From the NCBI GenBank assembly GCA_050945275.1, contig JBMNSQ010000098.1, positions 1-6,416 on the forward strand: 6,416 nt of DNA. The letters run 5' to 3'. The position numbers and the translations under genes were made by a program. The DNA comes from JAAYWY01 sp050945275 (GTDB lineage Bacteria > Bacillota > DTU030 > DUMP01). The notes beneath the pieces are model-generated. The model was not told the origin of the DNA, made no database searches, and saw only the letters and a list, made by a program, of their open reading frames with translations. This document shows positions 1 through 5,584 of this stretch, piece after piece (the stretch's first letter is position 1; each line of letters begins with the position of its first letter).

Positions 1-112
1 TTAGCTTAACTATAAGTGCCCACGTACCGTCCAAACTACGGTAATTAGATTCTAGATCAACTTTAGCTAGTAACTCATCAAGTTCTTTCTGGTCTATAAC
101 ATCGTGCTTCAT
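1..112 (-). CDS. TRAP transporter fused permease (4TM/12TM), N-terminal fragment
   Basis: This is the 5' end of a gene cut by the left edge of the window; 37 codons are visible, from an ATG at 112-110. The peptide begins MKHDVIDQKELDELLAKVD and continues with LESNYRSLDGTW before entering a hydrophobic stretch (ALIVKL). A charged N-terminus followed by an ESNYR-x-L-x-G-x-W segment just before the first membrane helix is typical of the fused DctQM permeases (TRAP 4TM/12TM family) that work with TAXI binding proteins. A strong ribosome binding site AGGGGGG (127-121) lies 8 bases before the start. The upstream DUF1850 and TAXI genes support the call. The product would be the sodium- or proton-coupled membrane channel of the transporter. 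Identity rests on a short fragment plus context. Confidence 0.72.
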   Translation of the reverse strand, partial: MKHDVIDQKELDELLAKVDLESNYRSLDGTWALIVKL

Positions 113-149
113 AGCTGGTTCCCCCCTAAAGCATTTCTTGGTCCTTTGA

Positions 150-680
150 CTATGGCGAGGGATGTGATAGTAAGCGCCATCTTATATTGTCATACCAGTT
201 CATATAACGTGGTGTGGCTGCGGTGCGGATGCGTACTGCCGTACCAGATGGCGTTACTTTTTCTAGGGGAAAAGAACGCCCTGTATAAACAATCTCATGC
301 TTGGCCACCGTACCTACTGCCTGTACTATTTCGGGAAACAAGCGGTTAATGTTGGTAAGAATGTATCTTCCTTTGTCCATTGTAAAAACCATGGTACCCT
401 CCGGCTCATAAGGGAGGCCAGCACCGTTCATGTCCCACTCGGTACTTATTAGATTCAAAACTCCATCCGCTCGGATCTCAAAACTTTCATCTACCGAGCG
501 TCTTGCTACTGAATGCAGGTATCGGATAGTAAATTCATCCCCTGCCTTAGCCGGTAAGCTAATTAAATGCGCTTCTGAATCTCGAGCCACCACTTCCAGA
601 CTCTTGACTGGAACCATTGCAACCCCTGCTATAACTATTAACAAGAAGCTAACCATCAGTACTATAGTTCGCTTAGTCAT
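150..680 (-). CDS. DUF1850 domain protein of the TAXI-TRAP transporter locus
   Basis: A 176-residue protein of unknown biochemical function. Residues about 5-24 form one hydrophobic helix after MTKR, so it is probably membrane anchored or exported, with the rest outside the cytoplasm. The body matches the DUF1850 pattern as I know it: FTIRYLHSV (residues 50-58), a conserved acidic stretch (VDESFEI), then GAGLP (86-90). DUF1850 genes commonly sit between the TAXI binding protein and the fused permease, exactly as here, so a role in transporter assembly or substrate hand-over is a reasonable inference but unproven. It starts with ATG, and an in-frame TAG at 710-708 rules out a longer upstream start. 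The adjacent AGGT (687-684) is a poor and very close ribosome binding site; a better one lies upstream of a hairpin (688-717). The next gene starts 37 bases after the stop. Confidence 0.85.
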   Translation of the reverse strand: MTKRTIVLMVSFLLIVIAGVAMVPVKSLEVVARDSEAHLISLPAKAGDEFTIRYLHSVARRSVDESFEIRADGVLNLISTEWDMNGAGLPYEPEGTMVFTMDKGRYILTNINRLFPEIVQAVGTVAKHEIVYTGRSFPLEKVTPSGTAVRIRTAATPRYMNWYDNIRWRLLSHPSP

Positions 681-687
681 GTGACCT

Positions 688-717
688 GGCTGGGTAGAAG
701 GAAATTTCTACCCAGCC
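688..717 (-). promoter_or_regulatory. Perfect 12-bp intercistronic hairpin before DUF1850
   Basis: The arms GGCTGGGTAGAA and TTCTACCCAGCC are exact reverse complements (688-699 and 706-717) with a 6-base loop. The structure lies between the stop of the binding-protein gene (753) and the DUF1850 start (680). On the transcript no U-run follows it, so it is not a normal intrinsic terminator in either direction. It directly abuts the weak AGGT before the DUF1850 ATG and follows a much better Shine-Dalgarno sequence. It could bridge that site to the start codon, protect the 3' end of the binding-protein message, or both. The structure is seen directly; its function is inferred. Confidence 0.7.
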
Positions 718-721
718 TATT

Positions 722-728
722 CCCCCTT
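722..728 (-). promoter_or_regulatory. Displaced Shine-Dalgarno candidate for DUF1850
   Basis: The transcript reads AAGGGGG here, 41 bases before the DUF1850 ATG and too far for normal initiation. The two flanking transporter genes use nearly the same motif, AGGGGG and AGGGGGG, at 8-9 bases. If the hairpin at 688-717 folds, only 4 + 7 = 11 unpaired bases remain between this site and the ATG, which is workable. No other start codon at a useful distance follows it. Confidence 0.45.
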
Positions 729-752
729 AAGGATCAGAATCGCTTGAAATTG

Positions 753-1760
753 TTACGGGAGCTCAATGCCCTGTTCTTGATAGTACTTGGCAGCACCGGG
801 ATGGATAGGTATGGTGATACCCTTAACCGGGTCGTCAATATCCATATATTCAGCCTTGTTGTTCACTTGAGCTAAGTGATCCCGATTCTCCCACAGAGCC
901 TTCGTCAGCGCATAGACAACTTCATCCGGTTGATCTTTATGGATCATAACAATGGCTTGGACAGCTACTGTCTCCACATCGTAATCTTGGTTGCTATAGG
1001 TGCCGGCTTTCATGGTGAAAGACGTCAGAAAAGGATATTTTTCCTGTATTGCAGCCACTTCGTCTTCGGCCAGCGAGATAAACTTAATCTTTTTCACTGC
1101 TGATACGTCCTGAATACCAGCGTTGGGCGCACCTGTGGTCAGCAGAATAACGTCAATATGGCCGTCTTTAAACTGATCGGCTGATTCAGCGTAAGAAATA
1201 AAAAACGGTTTAATGTCATCATAGGTTAGACCCAAAGTTTCCAATATCTGCCGAGCATTAGCCTCGTTGCCAGAGCCCGGCGCCCCAACGGAAACCCTCA
1301 TGCCTTTAATATCTTTAATGGAATTTACCGGGCTGTCCTCAGCCACGATGATCTGAATAACCTCAGGGTACAAGGTGGCTATTCCGGCTCCGCTATTCAA
1401 AGGCTGGCCGTCAAAAGCTTCAATACCGGTAGCCGCATATTCCGCGATATCATTTTGAATTAAGCATAGCTCTGCTTCCTTTTTATCTATGAGCTTCATG
1501 TTTTCTACTGATGCTCCTGTTGCTTGAGCTACAACATTAGCTCCCGGAATGTTGGTGTTCCAAACATCAGCAATGGCTCCACCCAAGGGATAATAGGTGC
1601 CTGCCGTGCCTCCGGTGGCTAGAATCATTTGTATATCTAACTTAGCTTCTTGTTCGTCATCTTGATCCGCAGGCTGTTCTGGCGGTTTAGATGGTGAGCA
1701 ACCAACAACTAAACTTACAACGACCAGTAAACACAACGTGATCAATAAGAATCTCTTCAC
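753..1760 (-). CDS. TAXI family TRAP transporter solute-binding lipoprotein
   Basis: Extracytoplasmic binding protein that captures a small acid and delivers it to the fused permease encoded downstream. From the GTG at 1760 the protein has 335 residues. It starts MKRFLLITLCLLVVV and reaches a lipobox ending VVGC, with Cys21 as the lipidated residue, followed by a Pro/Asp/Glu-rich linker. TAXI hallmarks follow: TGGTAGTYYPLGG (about 49-61), AQATGASVEN, the LCLIQNDIA segment, GAPGSGNE (about 159-166), and a C-terminal HPGAAKYYQEQG. An in-frame ATG at 1784 would add 8 residues but has no ribosome binding site, whereas AGGGGG lies 9 bases before the GTG and yields a textbook lipoprotein signal. 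Characterised TAXI proteins have been reported to bind glutamate/glutamine or 2-oxoglutarate; the ligand here cannot be read from the sequence. Confidence 0.93.
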   Translation of the reverse strand: MKRFLLITLCLLVVVSLVVGCSPSKPPEQPADQDDEQEAKLDIQMILATGGTAGTYYPLGGAIADVWNTNIPGANVVAQATGASVENMKLIDKKEAELCLIQNDIAEYAATGIEAFDGQPLNSGAGIATLYPEVIQIIVAEDSPVNSIKDIKGMRVSVGAPGSGNEANARQILETLGLTYDDIKPFFISYAESADQFKDGHIDVILLTTGAPNAGIQDVSAVKKIKFISLAEDEVAAIQEKYPFLTSFTMKAGTYSNQDYDVETVAVQAIVMIHKDQPDEVVYALTKALWENRDHLAQVNNKAEYMDIDDPVKGITIPIHPGAAKYYQEQGIELP

Positions 1761-1769
1761 GAAACTTAG

Positions 1770-1775
1770 CCCCCT
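1770..1775 (-). promoter_or_regulatory. Ribosome binding site selecting the GTG start of the TAXI gene
   Basis: The transcript carries AGGGGG followed by a 9-base spacer (CTAAGTTTC) and GTG at 1760-1758. The competing ATG codons at 1784 and 1778 lie upstream of or next to this site, and the A-rich sequence before 1784 (GTTAACAAAAA) has no Shine-Dalgarno match. This decides for the shorter protein. Confidence 0.7.
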
Positions 1776-1784
1776 CATTCTCAT

Positions 1785-1961
1785 TTTTTGTTAACAGAAC
1801 CCGACGCTGACAGAAAGTTGATAATCACCCCCTTTTATTGGGCTATTTCGCTTTATTGTGTTGGTTGCCATAATTACATATTCCCCATTTTGTTCTGAAT
1901 TCCTGCTGCAAAATCTCCCCCATTTCTACTAATCTTTGGATGGTTATGCCATAGCGTTATG
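1785..1961. other. Intergenic leader between murI and the TAXI gene
   Basis: No gene is visible in this stretch, which lies between the murI stop and the TAXI start region. It is AT-rich and probably contains the promoter or leader of the transporter operon, but I found no convincing -35/-10 pair and no hairpin plus U-run for terminating murI. Two small features stand out. One is an orphan Shine-Dalgarno-like AAGGGGGTGAT (1834-1824 on the transcript) with no ATG, GTG or TTG at a usable distance after it. The other is a direct repeat of CAATAAA (1858-1852 and 1840-1834), offset by 18 bases. Confidence 0.4.
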
Positions 1962-2750
1962 CTAAAAAGTCACCTGGACTACATTTTGAAGATGTTGGCC
2001 GAAAATTATCGACCCTATTTCCGTGAATTGCTCGACATCGCCGCTTGTGTAAAAATTGTAGGTAGGCAGAGTATCGCCAGTGATTGGCTGTTTTTTCTTC
2101 AAAATGGCCTTGGCCTCAGCCACGGTTTCTACTGCTGGGTCAACAATGTTAACTGATCCCTCTACGTAGCGACGGATTGTATCTATTAATACCGGATAAT
2201 GGGTACACCCTAGAATAAGGGTATCAATTTCAGTCCCTTTAAAAGTAGCCAAGTATTCACTCACTGCCGCTTCTACATCTGGCCCAGACGACTTTCCTTG
2301 TTCTACCAAGGTAGTAAATTTAGGACATGCTTGTCCCGTAACCTCTATATCCGAATCTAATTCTTTAAGCATTCGGTCATAAGCGCCGCTTTCTATTGTA
2401 AACTGGGTGGCAATAACCCCTACTTTCTTGTTCTTGGTCGCTGCTTTGCCACCCCTGGCCCCAGGTCCAATTACCCCCAAAACAGGGAATTGAAACTGAT
2501 CTTTTACAGCCTCCAAAGCTGCCGCAGTGGCTGTATTACAAGCAATGATACCAACATCGACACCCTTAGTTCCTAAAAACCCTAAAATCTGACGAGAATA
2601 CTGGGTGATAGTCTCCTTGGACAAAGGCCCATAGGGATTACGCCCATTATCCCCGTAAAACTCGATGTTGGCTTCGGGTAACTGGCGTTTCACCTCCCGG
2701 GCCACTGTAAGTCCACCAAAACCGGAATCAAAAAGCCCTACTGTAATCAA
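1962..2750 (-). CDS. murI: Glutamate racemase
   Basis: A 262-residue cytosolic enzyme interconverting L- and D-glutamate, which normally supplies D-glutamate for peptidoglycan. Length is normal for the family. Visible motifs are GLFDSGFGGLTV with Asp8-Ser9 (residues 5-16), GDNGRNPYG (33-41; the family usually has DTARVPYG), ACNTATA with catalytic Cys71 (70-76), a GVIGPGA segment (92-98), and GCTHYP with catalytic Cys182 (181-186). Both cysteines of the two-base mechanism are present. The start is TTG, supported by GGAGGG 7 bases before it. It lies 79 bases after the ferredoxin gene, on the same strand as a 2-oxoacid oxidoreductase operon and not among cell-wall genes, so a link to glutamate/2-oxoglutarate metabolism is possible. 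The main role is still most likely cell-wall supply. Confidence 0.95.
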   Translation of the reverse strand: MITVGLFDSGFGGLTVAREVKRQLPEANIEFYGDNGRNPYGPLSKETITQYSRQILGFLGTKGVDVGIIACNTATAAALEAVKDQFQFPVLGVIGPGARGGKAATKNKKVGVIATQFTIESGAYDRMLKELDSDIEVTGQACPKFTTLVEQGKSSGPDVEAAVSEYLATFKGTEIDTLILGCTHYPVLIDTIRRYVEGSVNIVDPAVETVAEAKAILKKKQPITGDTLPTYNFYTSGDVEQFTEIGSIIFGQHLQNVVQVTF

Positions 2751-2757
2751 CTAAACT

Positions 2758-2763
2758 CCCTCC
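2758..2763 (-). promoter_or_regulatory. Ribosome binding site for the TTG start of murI
   Basis: The transcript reads CGGAGGGAGTTTAG immediately before TTG at 2750-2748. GGAGG at a normal spacing, plus the fact that the conserved ITVGLFDSG follows at once, fixes this non-ATG start. Confidence 0.8.
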
Positions 2764-2786
2764 GTTTATAAATCGTTATTAGTCAA

Positions 2787-2841
2787 ACAACTACCCTGCC
2801 CACAAGAAGTTGTCAGGGTATGGATGGGATCATCCTACCCT
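2787..2841 (-). promoter_or_regulatory. Mutually exclusive hairpins at the ferredoxin/murI junction
   Basis: Three pairings are visible. P1 pairs TACCCT (2836-2841) with AGGGTA (2815-2820) and CATCC (2831-2835) with GGATG (2822-2826). This is 11 bp with one bulged base (2821) and a 4-base loop, and it straddles the ferredoxin stop codon. P2 pairs TACCCTG (2792-2798) with CAGGGTA (2814-2820), so it competes with P1 for 2815-2820. P3 pairs ACAACT (2787-2792) with AGTTGT (2808-2813) and is compatible with P1 but hardly with P2. No strong U-run follows any of them. The element could be a weak terminator, an attenuator set by ribosomes finishing the ferredoxin gene, or an mRNA-stabilising end. The base pairing is seen; the role is inferred. 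Confidence 0.5.
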
Positions 2842-3027
2842 AATCGCCAAATCGGGACAATTCATCTCACAGAGCTTGCACCTGGTACATTTATCTGGGT
2901 GGGCTACAGCAGCAATGTTGTAGCCCTTTTCGTTTATCTCATCAGACATTTGAAACACACCTTGGGAGCAGTAATGAAGACAAAGTTCACACCCCTTACA
3001 GACAGCCCCGTCTATATACACCGTCAT
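2830..3027 (-). CDS. 2x[4Fe-4S] ferredoxin, probable KorD-like subunit
   Basis: A 65-residue ferredoxin-type protein with two complete CxxCxxCxxxC motifs: Cys10, 13, 16, 20 and Cys47, 50, 53, 57. Only the second is followed by the usual proline; the first has Ser21. About 26 residues separate the motifs, as in delta subunits of 2-oxoacid:ferredoxin oxidoreductases. It likely carries electrons from the KorB iron-sulfur cluster to soluble ferredoxin or a membrane acceptor. The ATG overlaps the sucD stop (ATGA at 3024-3027) and is preceded by a near-perfect ribosome binding site GAGGTGAT inside the sucD end, so translation is probably coupled. In many kor clusters this gene precedes korA; here it is last in the operon. 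It could instead be a general ferredoxin, but position and type favour the KorD role. Confidence 0.88.
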   Translation of the reverse strand: MTVYIDGAVCKGCELCLHYCSQGVFQMSDEINEKGYNIAAVAHPDKCTRCKLCEMNCPDLAIRVG

Positions 3028-3902
3028 TTGTTATCACCTCGGATTTGCTTTATCAAATCAACAATCTGCTCTGGAGTTCGGGCAATGTGGGCCCCAGCCG
3101 AAGTTAGAGCTTCGATCTTGGCCTGCGCCGTGCCACGGTTACCCTGGATTATCGCACCGGCATGCCCTAAAGATTTACCCTCTGGTGCCGCCCGACCTAC
3201 AATCATAGATACCACCGGCTTAGTTACATGACCAGCGATAAAGGCAGCCGCTTCCTCTTCCATAGTACCGCCAATTTCGCCCACCAGAACAATAATCTCA
3301 GTCTGCGGATCCTGTTCAAATAGCCCTATAGCCTCTTTTTGTGTCAATCCCCAGATAGGCCCGCCGCCGATAGCCAGCACCGTAGATTGACCGATACCGG
3401 CCTCTGTCAGCATTTTTCCAATCTCGTAAGATAGCGCTCCACTTTTTGATACCAGGCCTACATTACCTTGGGTATACATCCGCGGCGGATGAGCTCCTAA
3501 TTTGCATTTGCCCGGCGAGATCACACCAGCCGTACCTGGGCCAAGTACCCGGCAACCGTTGGCTTTTGCATAAGCCAAAATAGTTATTACATCGTGATCC
3601 GGTATGCCTTCGGCAGTGACAACAAGTAGTTTAACTCCGGCCTGTATGATCTCCAAGCAAGCATCCTTGGCAAAACGAGGGGGAACGAAACTAATAGCGG
3701 CATCGATTTGATGCTCAGCTGCCGCCTCAGCGACGAAGTCGTAAACAGGAATCCCTTCTACTGTGTTCCCGCCCTTGCCAGGGGTAACCCCAGCTACAAT
3801 TTGGGTTCCATACTCTTTCATCACCTTAGTCTGAAGAGCACCGGAGCGGCCGGTAATACCTTGAACTAAGACTTTAGTGTTTTCATCAATTAAAATTGCC
3901 AT
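3024..3902 (-). CDS. sucD: Succinyl-CoA synthetase-type acyl-CoA ligase, alpha subunit
   Basis: A 292-residue subunit that binds CoA and carries the phosphohistidine in the reaction acyl-CoA + ADP/GDP + Pi = acid + CoA + ATP/GTP. Motifs are the N-terminal CoA-binding fold with QGITGRSG (14-21) and GVTPGKGG (38-45), SKSGALSYE (152-160), GEIGGTMEEEAA (208-219), and GHAGAI with the catalytic His247. Length matches SucD (about 290). Two usually conserved loops differ: GPNCPG is GPGTAG here (121-126), and the IGGDPI region reads IGGGPIWG (178-185). The enzyme may therefore be a divergent member with another acid substrate. The start lies 2 bases after the sucC stop, with GGAGG 7 bases upstream inside sucC, so it is translationally coupled to its partner subunit. 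The gene symbol is by family, not by proven substrate. Confidence 0.88.
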   Translation of the reverse strand: MAILIDENTKVLVQGITGRSGALQTKVMKEYGTQIVAGVTPGKGGNTVEGIPVYDFVAEAAAEHQIDAAISFVPPRFAKDACLEIIQAGVKLLVVTAEGIPDHDVITILAYAKANGCRVLGPGTAGVISPGKCKLGAHPPRMYTQGNVGLVSKSGALSYEIGKMLTEAGIGQSTVLAIGGGPIWGLTQKEAIGLFEQDPQTEIIVLVGEIGGTMEEEAAAFIAGHVTKPVVSMIVGRAAPEGKSLGHAGAIIQGNRGTAQAKIEALTSAGAHIARTPEQIVDLIKQIRGDNK

Positions 3903-3904
3903 AG

Positions 3905-5032
3905 TTAAGCCTCCGCTCCCTTCACAGCCGCATCTACCGCCAAAAGAAGATCATCATAGGTGGGAAGATTAGCCTTAGCCATCATTGCTTTACCTGCTTC
4001 TTCCATAGTACCGCACATGCGTACTATGATTGGCATGTCTAGCCCCTGCTCTTCTTGATACCGGATGATACCTTCTGCCATTTCGTCCATGCGATTAAAA
4101 CCGCCGATAAGGACCACTAGTAAGCTTTTCACCTTGGGATCTTGGAGCACCGTTTCCATAGCTTTGTACATAACTTCCGGGCTGGTAAGTCCGCCCATTT
4201 CGCAGAAGTTGGCAGCTTCACCACCGGCATCCTTGATGAGATCTAAAGTTAGCATCCCTGTACCGGCGCCGTCGCTAATTAGCCCCACTGTGCCGGTAAG
4301 GGGTACGTAGGTAATGGTATCTCCGTTAGCCTGGGATGAGGTAGGGGCAATGCCGGGCAATGATTGTTGTTCATTCATAAGCTCGGTAAACAACTCGCTT
4401 TGTCTGAAACCGGCTTTGTCATCGAGTGACACTTTCCCATCTAGGGCCACGAGGCCACTAGCGGTAGCAGCTAGCGGATTTACCTCCACCAAGGTGGCAT
4501 CTATGGCTATAAAAGCTTGATACAGCTTGGCTACAAAGTCTTCAAGTTCGGCTGTGTTCTGATACTGCAGCTGTTTGGCTAAATAGCGTATGTGGTAATT
4601 TTGTAGTCCGATTAACGGATCAATGGGCAGTTTAATAATCTTCTCCGGTGTCTCGGCGGCCACTTGTTCGATATCCATGCCGCCAGCTGGGCTGGCGATT
4701 AGAAGCGGCTGACCATTTCCCCCCTGGAGGGTAATAGACAGGTAAAACTCGCGCTCTATAGCGGCCATCTCTTCGGCCAGTACGGCTCGGACGGGTTCGT
4801 CTTTAATTTTCATGTCAAAGAGCTGGGTAAGTAGGATGCTCAGTTCTTTTTTGTCTGAGCAGACTTTAATACCGCCAGCCTTACCCCGCCCGCCGGTTAA
4901 CACTTGGGACTTGAGGATCAAGGGAAAGGGTAAGGTAGGAACATTTCCGGGTGATAAGAGAAGATCACTTTTGGGGACTGGTAGATTATACCTCTTAAAG
5001 ATTTTCTTCGCTTGAAATTCAAATAGCTTCAT
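3905..5032 (-). CDS. sucC: Succinyl-CoA synthetase-type acyl-CoA ligase, beta subunit
   Basis: A 375-residue ATP-grasp subunit that binds the nucleotide and the acid; E. coli SucC has 388. It starts MKLFEFQAKKIF, close to the family start. GGRGKAGG (47-54) is the nucleotide-binding loop. EVNP (183-186) and LDGK (197-200) supply Glu183, Asn185 and Asp198, equivalent to the E. coli phosphate-transfer Glu and Mg-binding Asn and Asp. The C-terminal domain keeps the fold (LISDGAGTGM, 251-260), but its glycine loops depart from the norm. VGGGA is MGGLT (279-283), GGIVRCD is GGFNRMD (310-316), and RLEGNN is RMCGTM (338-343). Succinate is known to bind in this domain, so substrate change is plausible. 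The gene lies 3 bases after korC with GGAGG ahead of the ATG, and is followed directly by its alpha subunit. Confidence 0.9.
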   Translation of the reverse strand: MKLFEFQAKKIFKRYNLPVPKSDLLLSPGNVPTLPFPLILKSQVLTGGRGKAGGIKVCSDKKELSILLTQLFDMKIKDEPVRAVLAEEMAAIEREFYLSITLQGGNGQPLLIASPAGGMDIEQVAAETPEKIIKLPIDPLIGLQNYHIRYLAKQLQYQNTAELEDFVAKLYQAFIAIDATLVEVNPLAATASGLVALDGKVSLDDKAGFRQSELFTELMNEQQSLPGIAPTSSQANGDTITYVPLTGTVGLISDGAGTGMLTLDLIKDAGGEAANFCEMGGLTSPEVMYKAMETVLQDPKVKSLLVVLIGGFNRMDEMAEGIIRYQEEQGLDMPIIVRMCGTMEEAGKAMMAKANLPTYDDLLLAVDAAVKGAEA

Positions 5033-5035
5033 CCA

Positions 5036-5584
5036 CTAAACCTCCACCGCTATTCCTTGGGCGAGTTTAATTCCTTCATCAACGGCTTTAAGGTTCATAT
5101 CAAGGAACCTGGGCCGGGTAAGTTCTTTAATAACGGCTACTAAATCTTCTTTAGTGAGAAAGCCGGTGCTCTGCTGCAAGAAACCTAAAATCACCATATT
5201 GGCGGAAATCCGGCTCCCTAAATGGACGGCTGTTTCAGTGGCTGGCACGGCAATGGTTCTTTCTTTGCAGCCATGGGTGTCCTTTACTAATTGGGGATCT
5301 ATGATGAGGGTGCCGCCTTCTTTCAGGCTCGGTAAATAGCGATCTAATGCGCTTTGAGACAAGGCGACAAGGAGATCTTTTTTATCTACCATCGGGGAGT
5401 TAATGGGTTGATCGGAGATAATGAGTTCGGCTTGGCACTGGCCGCCTCTGGCTTCGGAGCCGTAGGACTGGGTCTGAACGGCAAAGAGGCCTCTTTTGGT
5501 AACGGCGGCTGTACCTAATATCACTGCCGACAGTACTATGCCTTGACCGCCAAAGCCGCATAATCTTATGCTAACGGGTTTCAT
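5036..5584 (-). CDS. korC: 2-oxoacid:ferredoxin oxidoreductase, gamma subunit
   Basis: A 182-residue subunit of normal length for the separate gamma chain of four-subunit 2-oxoacid:ferredoxin oxidoreductases. The gamma domain helps build the CoA-binding and interface region of the complex. Hallmarks are LCGFGGQGIVLSA near the start (GFGGQG at 10-15), QSYGSEARGG (39-48), and a later segment with ISANMVILGFL. There are no cysteine cluster motifs, as expected for this subunit. Its ATG overlaps the korB stop (ATGA at 5581-5584), preceded by AAGGTGAT within korB, and sucC starts 3 bases after its stop. The symbol korC assumes 2-oxoglutarate as substrate, suggested by the neighbouring sucCD genes; a branched-chain or other 2-oxoacid cannot be excluded. 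Confidence 0.9.
   Translation of the reverse strand: MKPVSIRLCGFGGQGIVLSAVILGTAAVTKRGLFAVQTQSYGSEARGGQCQAELIISDQPINSPMVDKKDLLVALSQSALDRYLPSLKEGGTLIIDPQLVKDTHGCKERTIAVPATETAVHLGSRISANMVILGFLQQSTGFLTKEDLVAVIKELTRPRFLDMNLKAVDEGIKLAQGIAVEV

Noticed and set aside
688..717. The hairpin before DUF1850 as an intrinsic terminator
   Set aside because: The stem is strong, but no U-run follows it on either strand, and the downstream genes belong to the same transporter locus.
1834..1858. Direct repeat CAATAAA offset by 18 bases
   Set aside because: Two copies of a 7-base AT-rich word in an AT-rich leader are easily due to chance, and no known binding motif fits.
1821..1900. Possible promoter for the TAXI gene (AATTAT or GATTAT as -10)
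   Set aside because: Each -10 candidate matches only 4 of 6 positions and no -35 element occurs at proper spacing, so I could not support one over another.
2766..2792. Possible murI promoter (TTGACT with TATAAA)
   Set aside because: The two boxes are separated by only about 10 bases, far from the 16-18 needed; no better -35 sequence is present.
2824..3231. A 135-codon open frame on the plus strand opposite the ferredoxin and sucD genes
   Set aside because: It is antisense to two well-supported conserved genes, shows no recognisable domain, and lacks a convincing ribosome binding site. It is a shadow frame.
4065..4520. Plus-strand open frames opposite sucC
   Set aside because: They are antisense to a conserved gene with intact motifs, have low-complexity serine- and proline-rich translations, and show no initiation signal.
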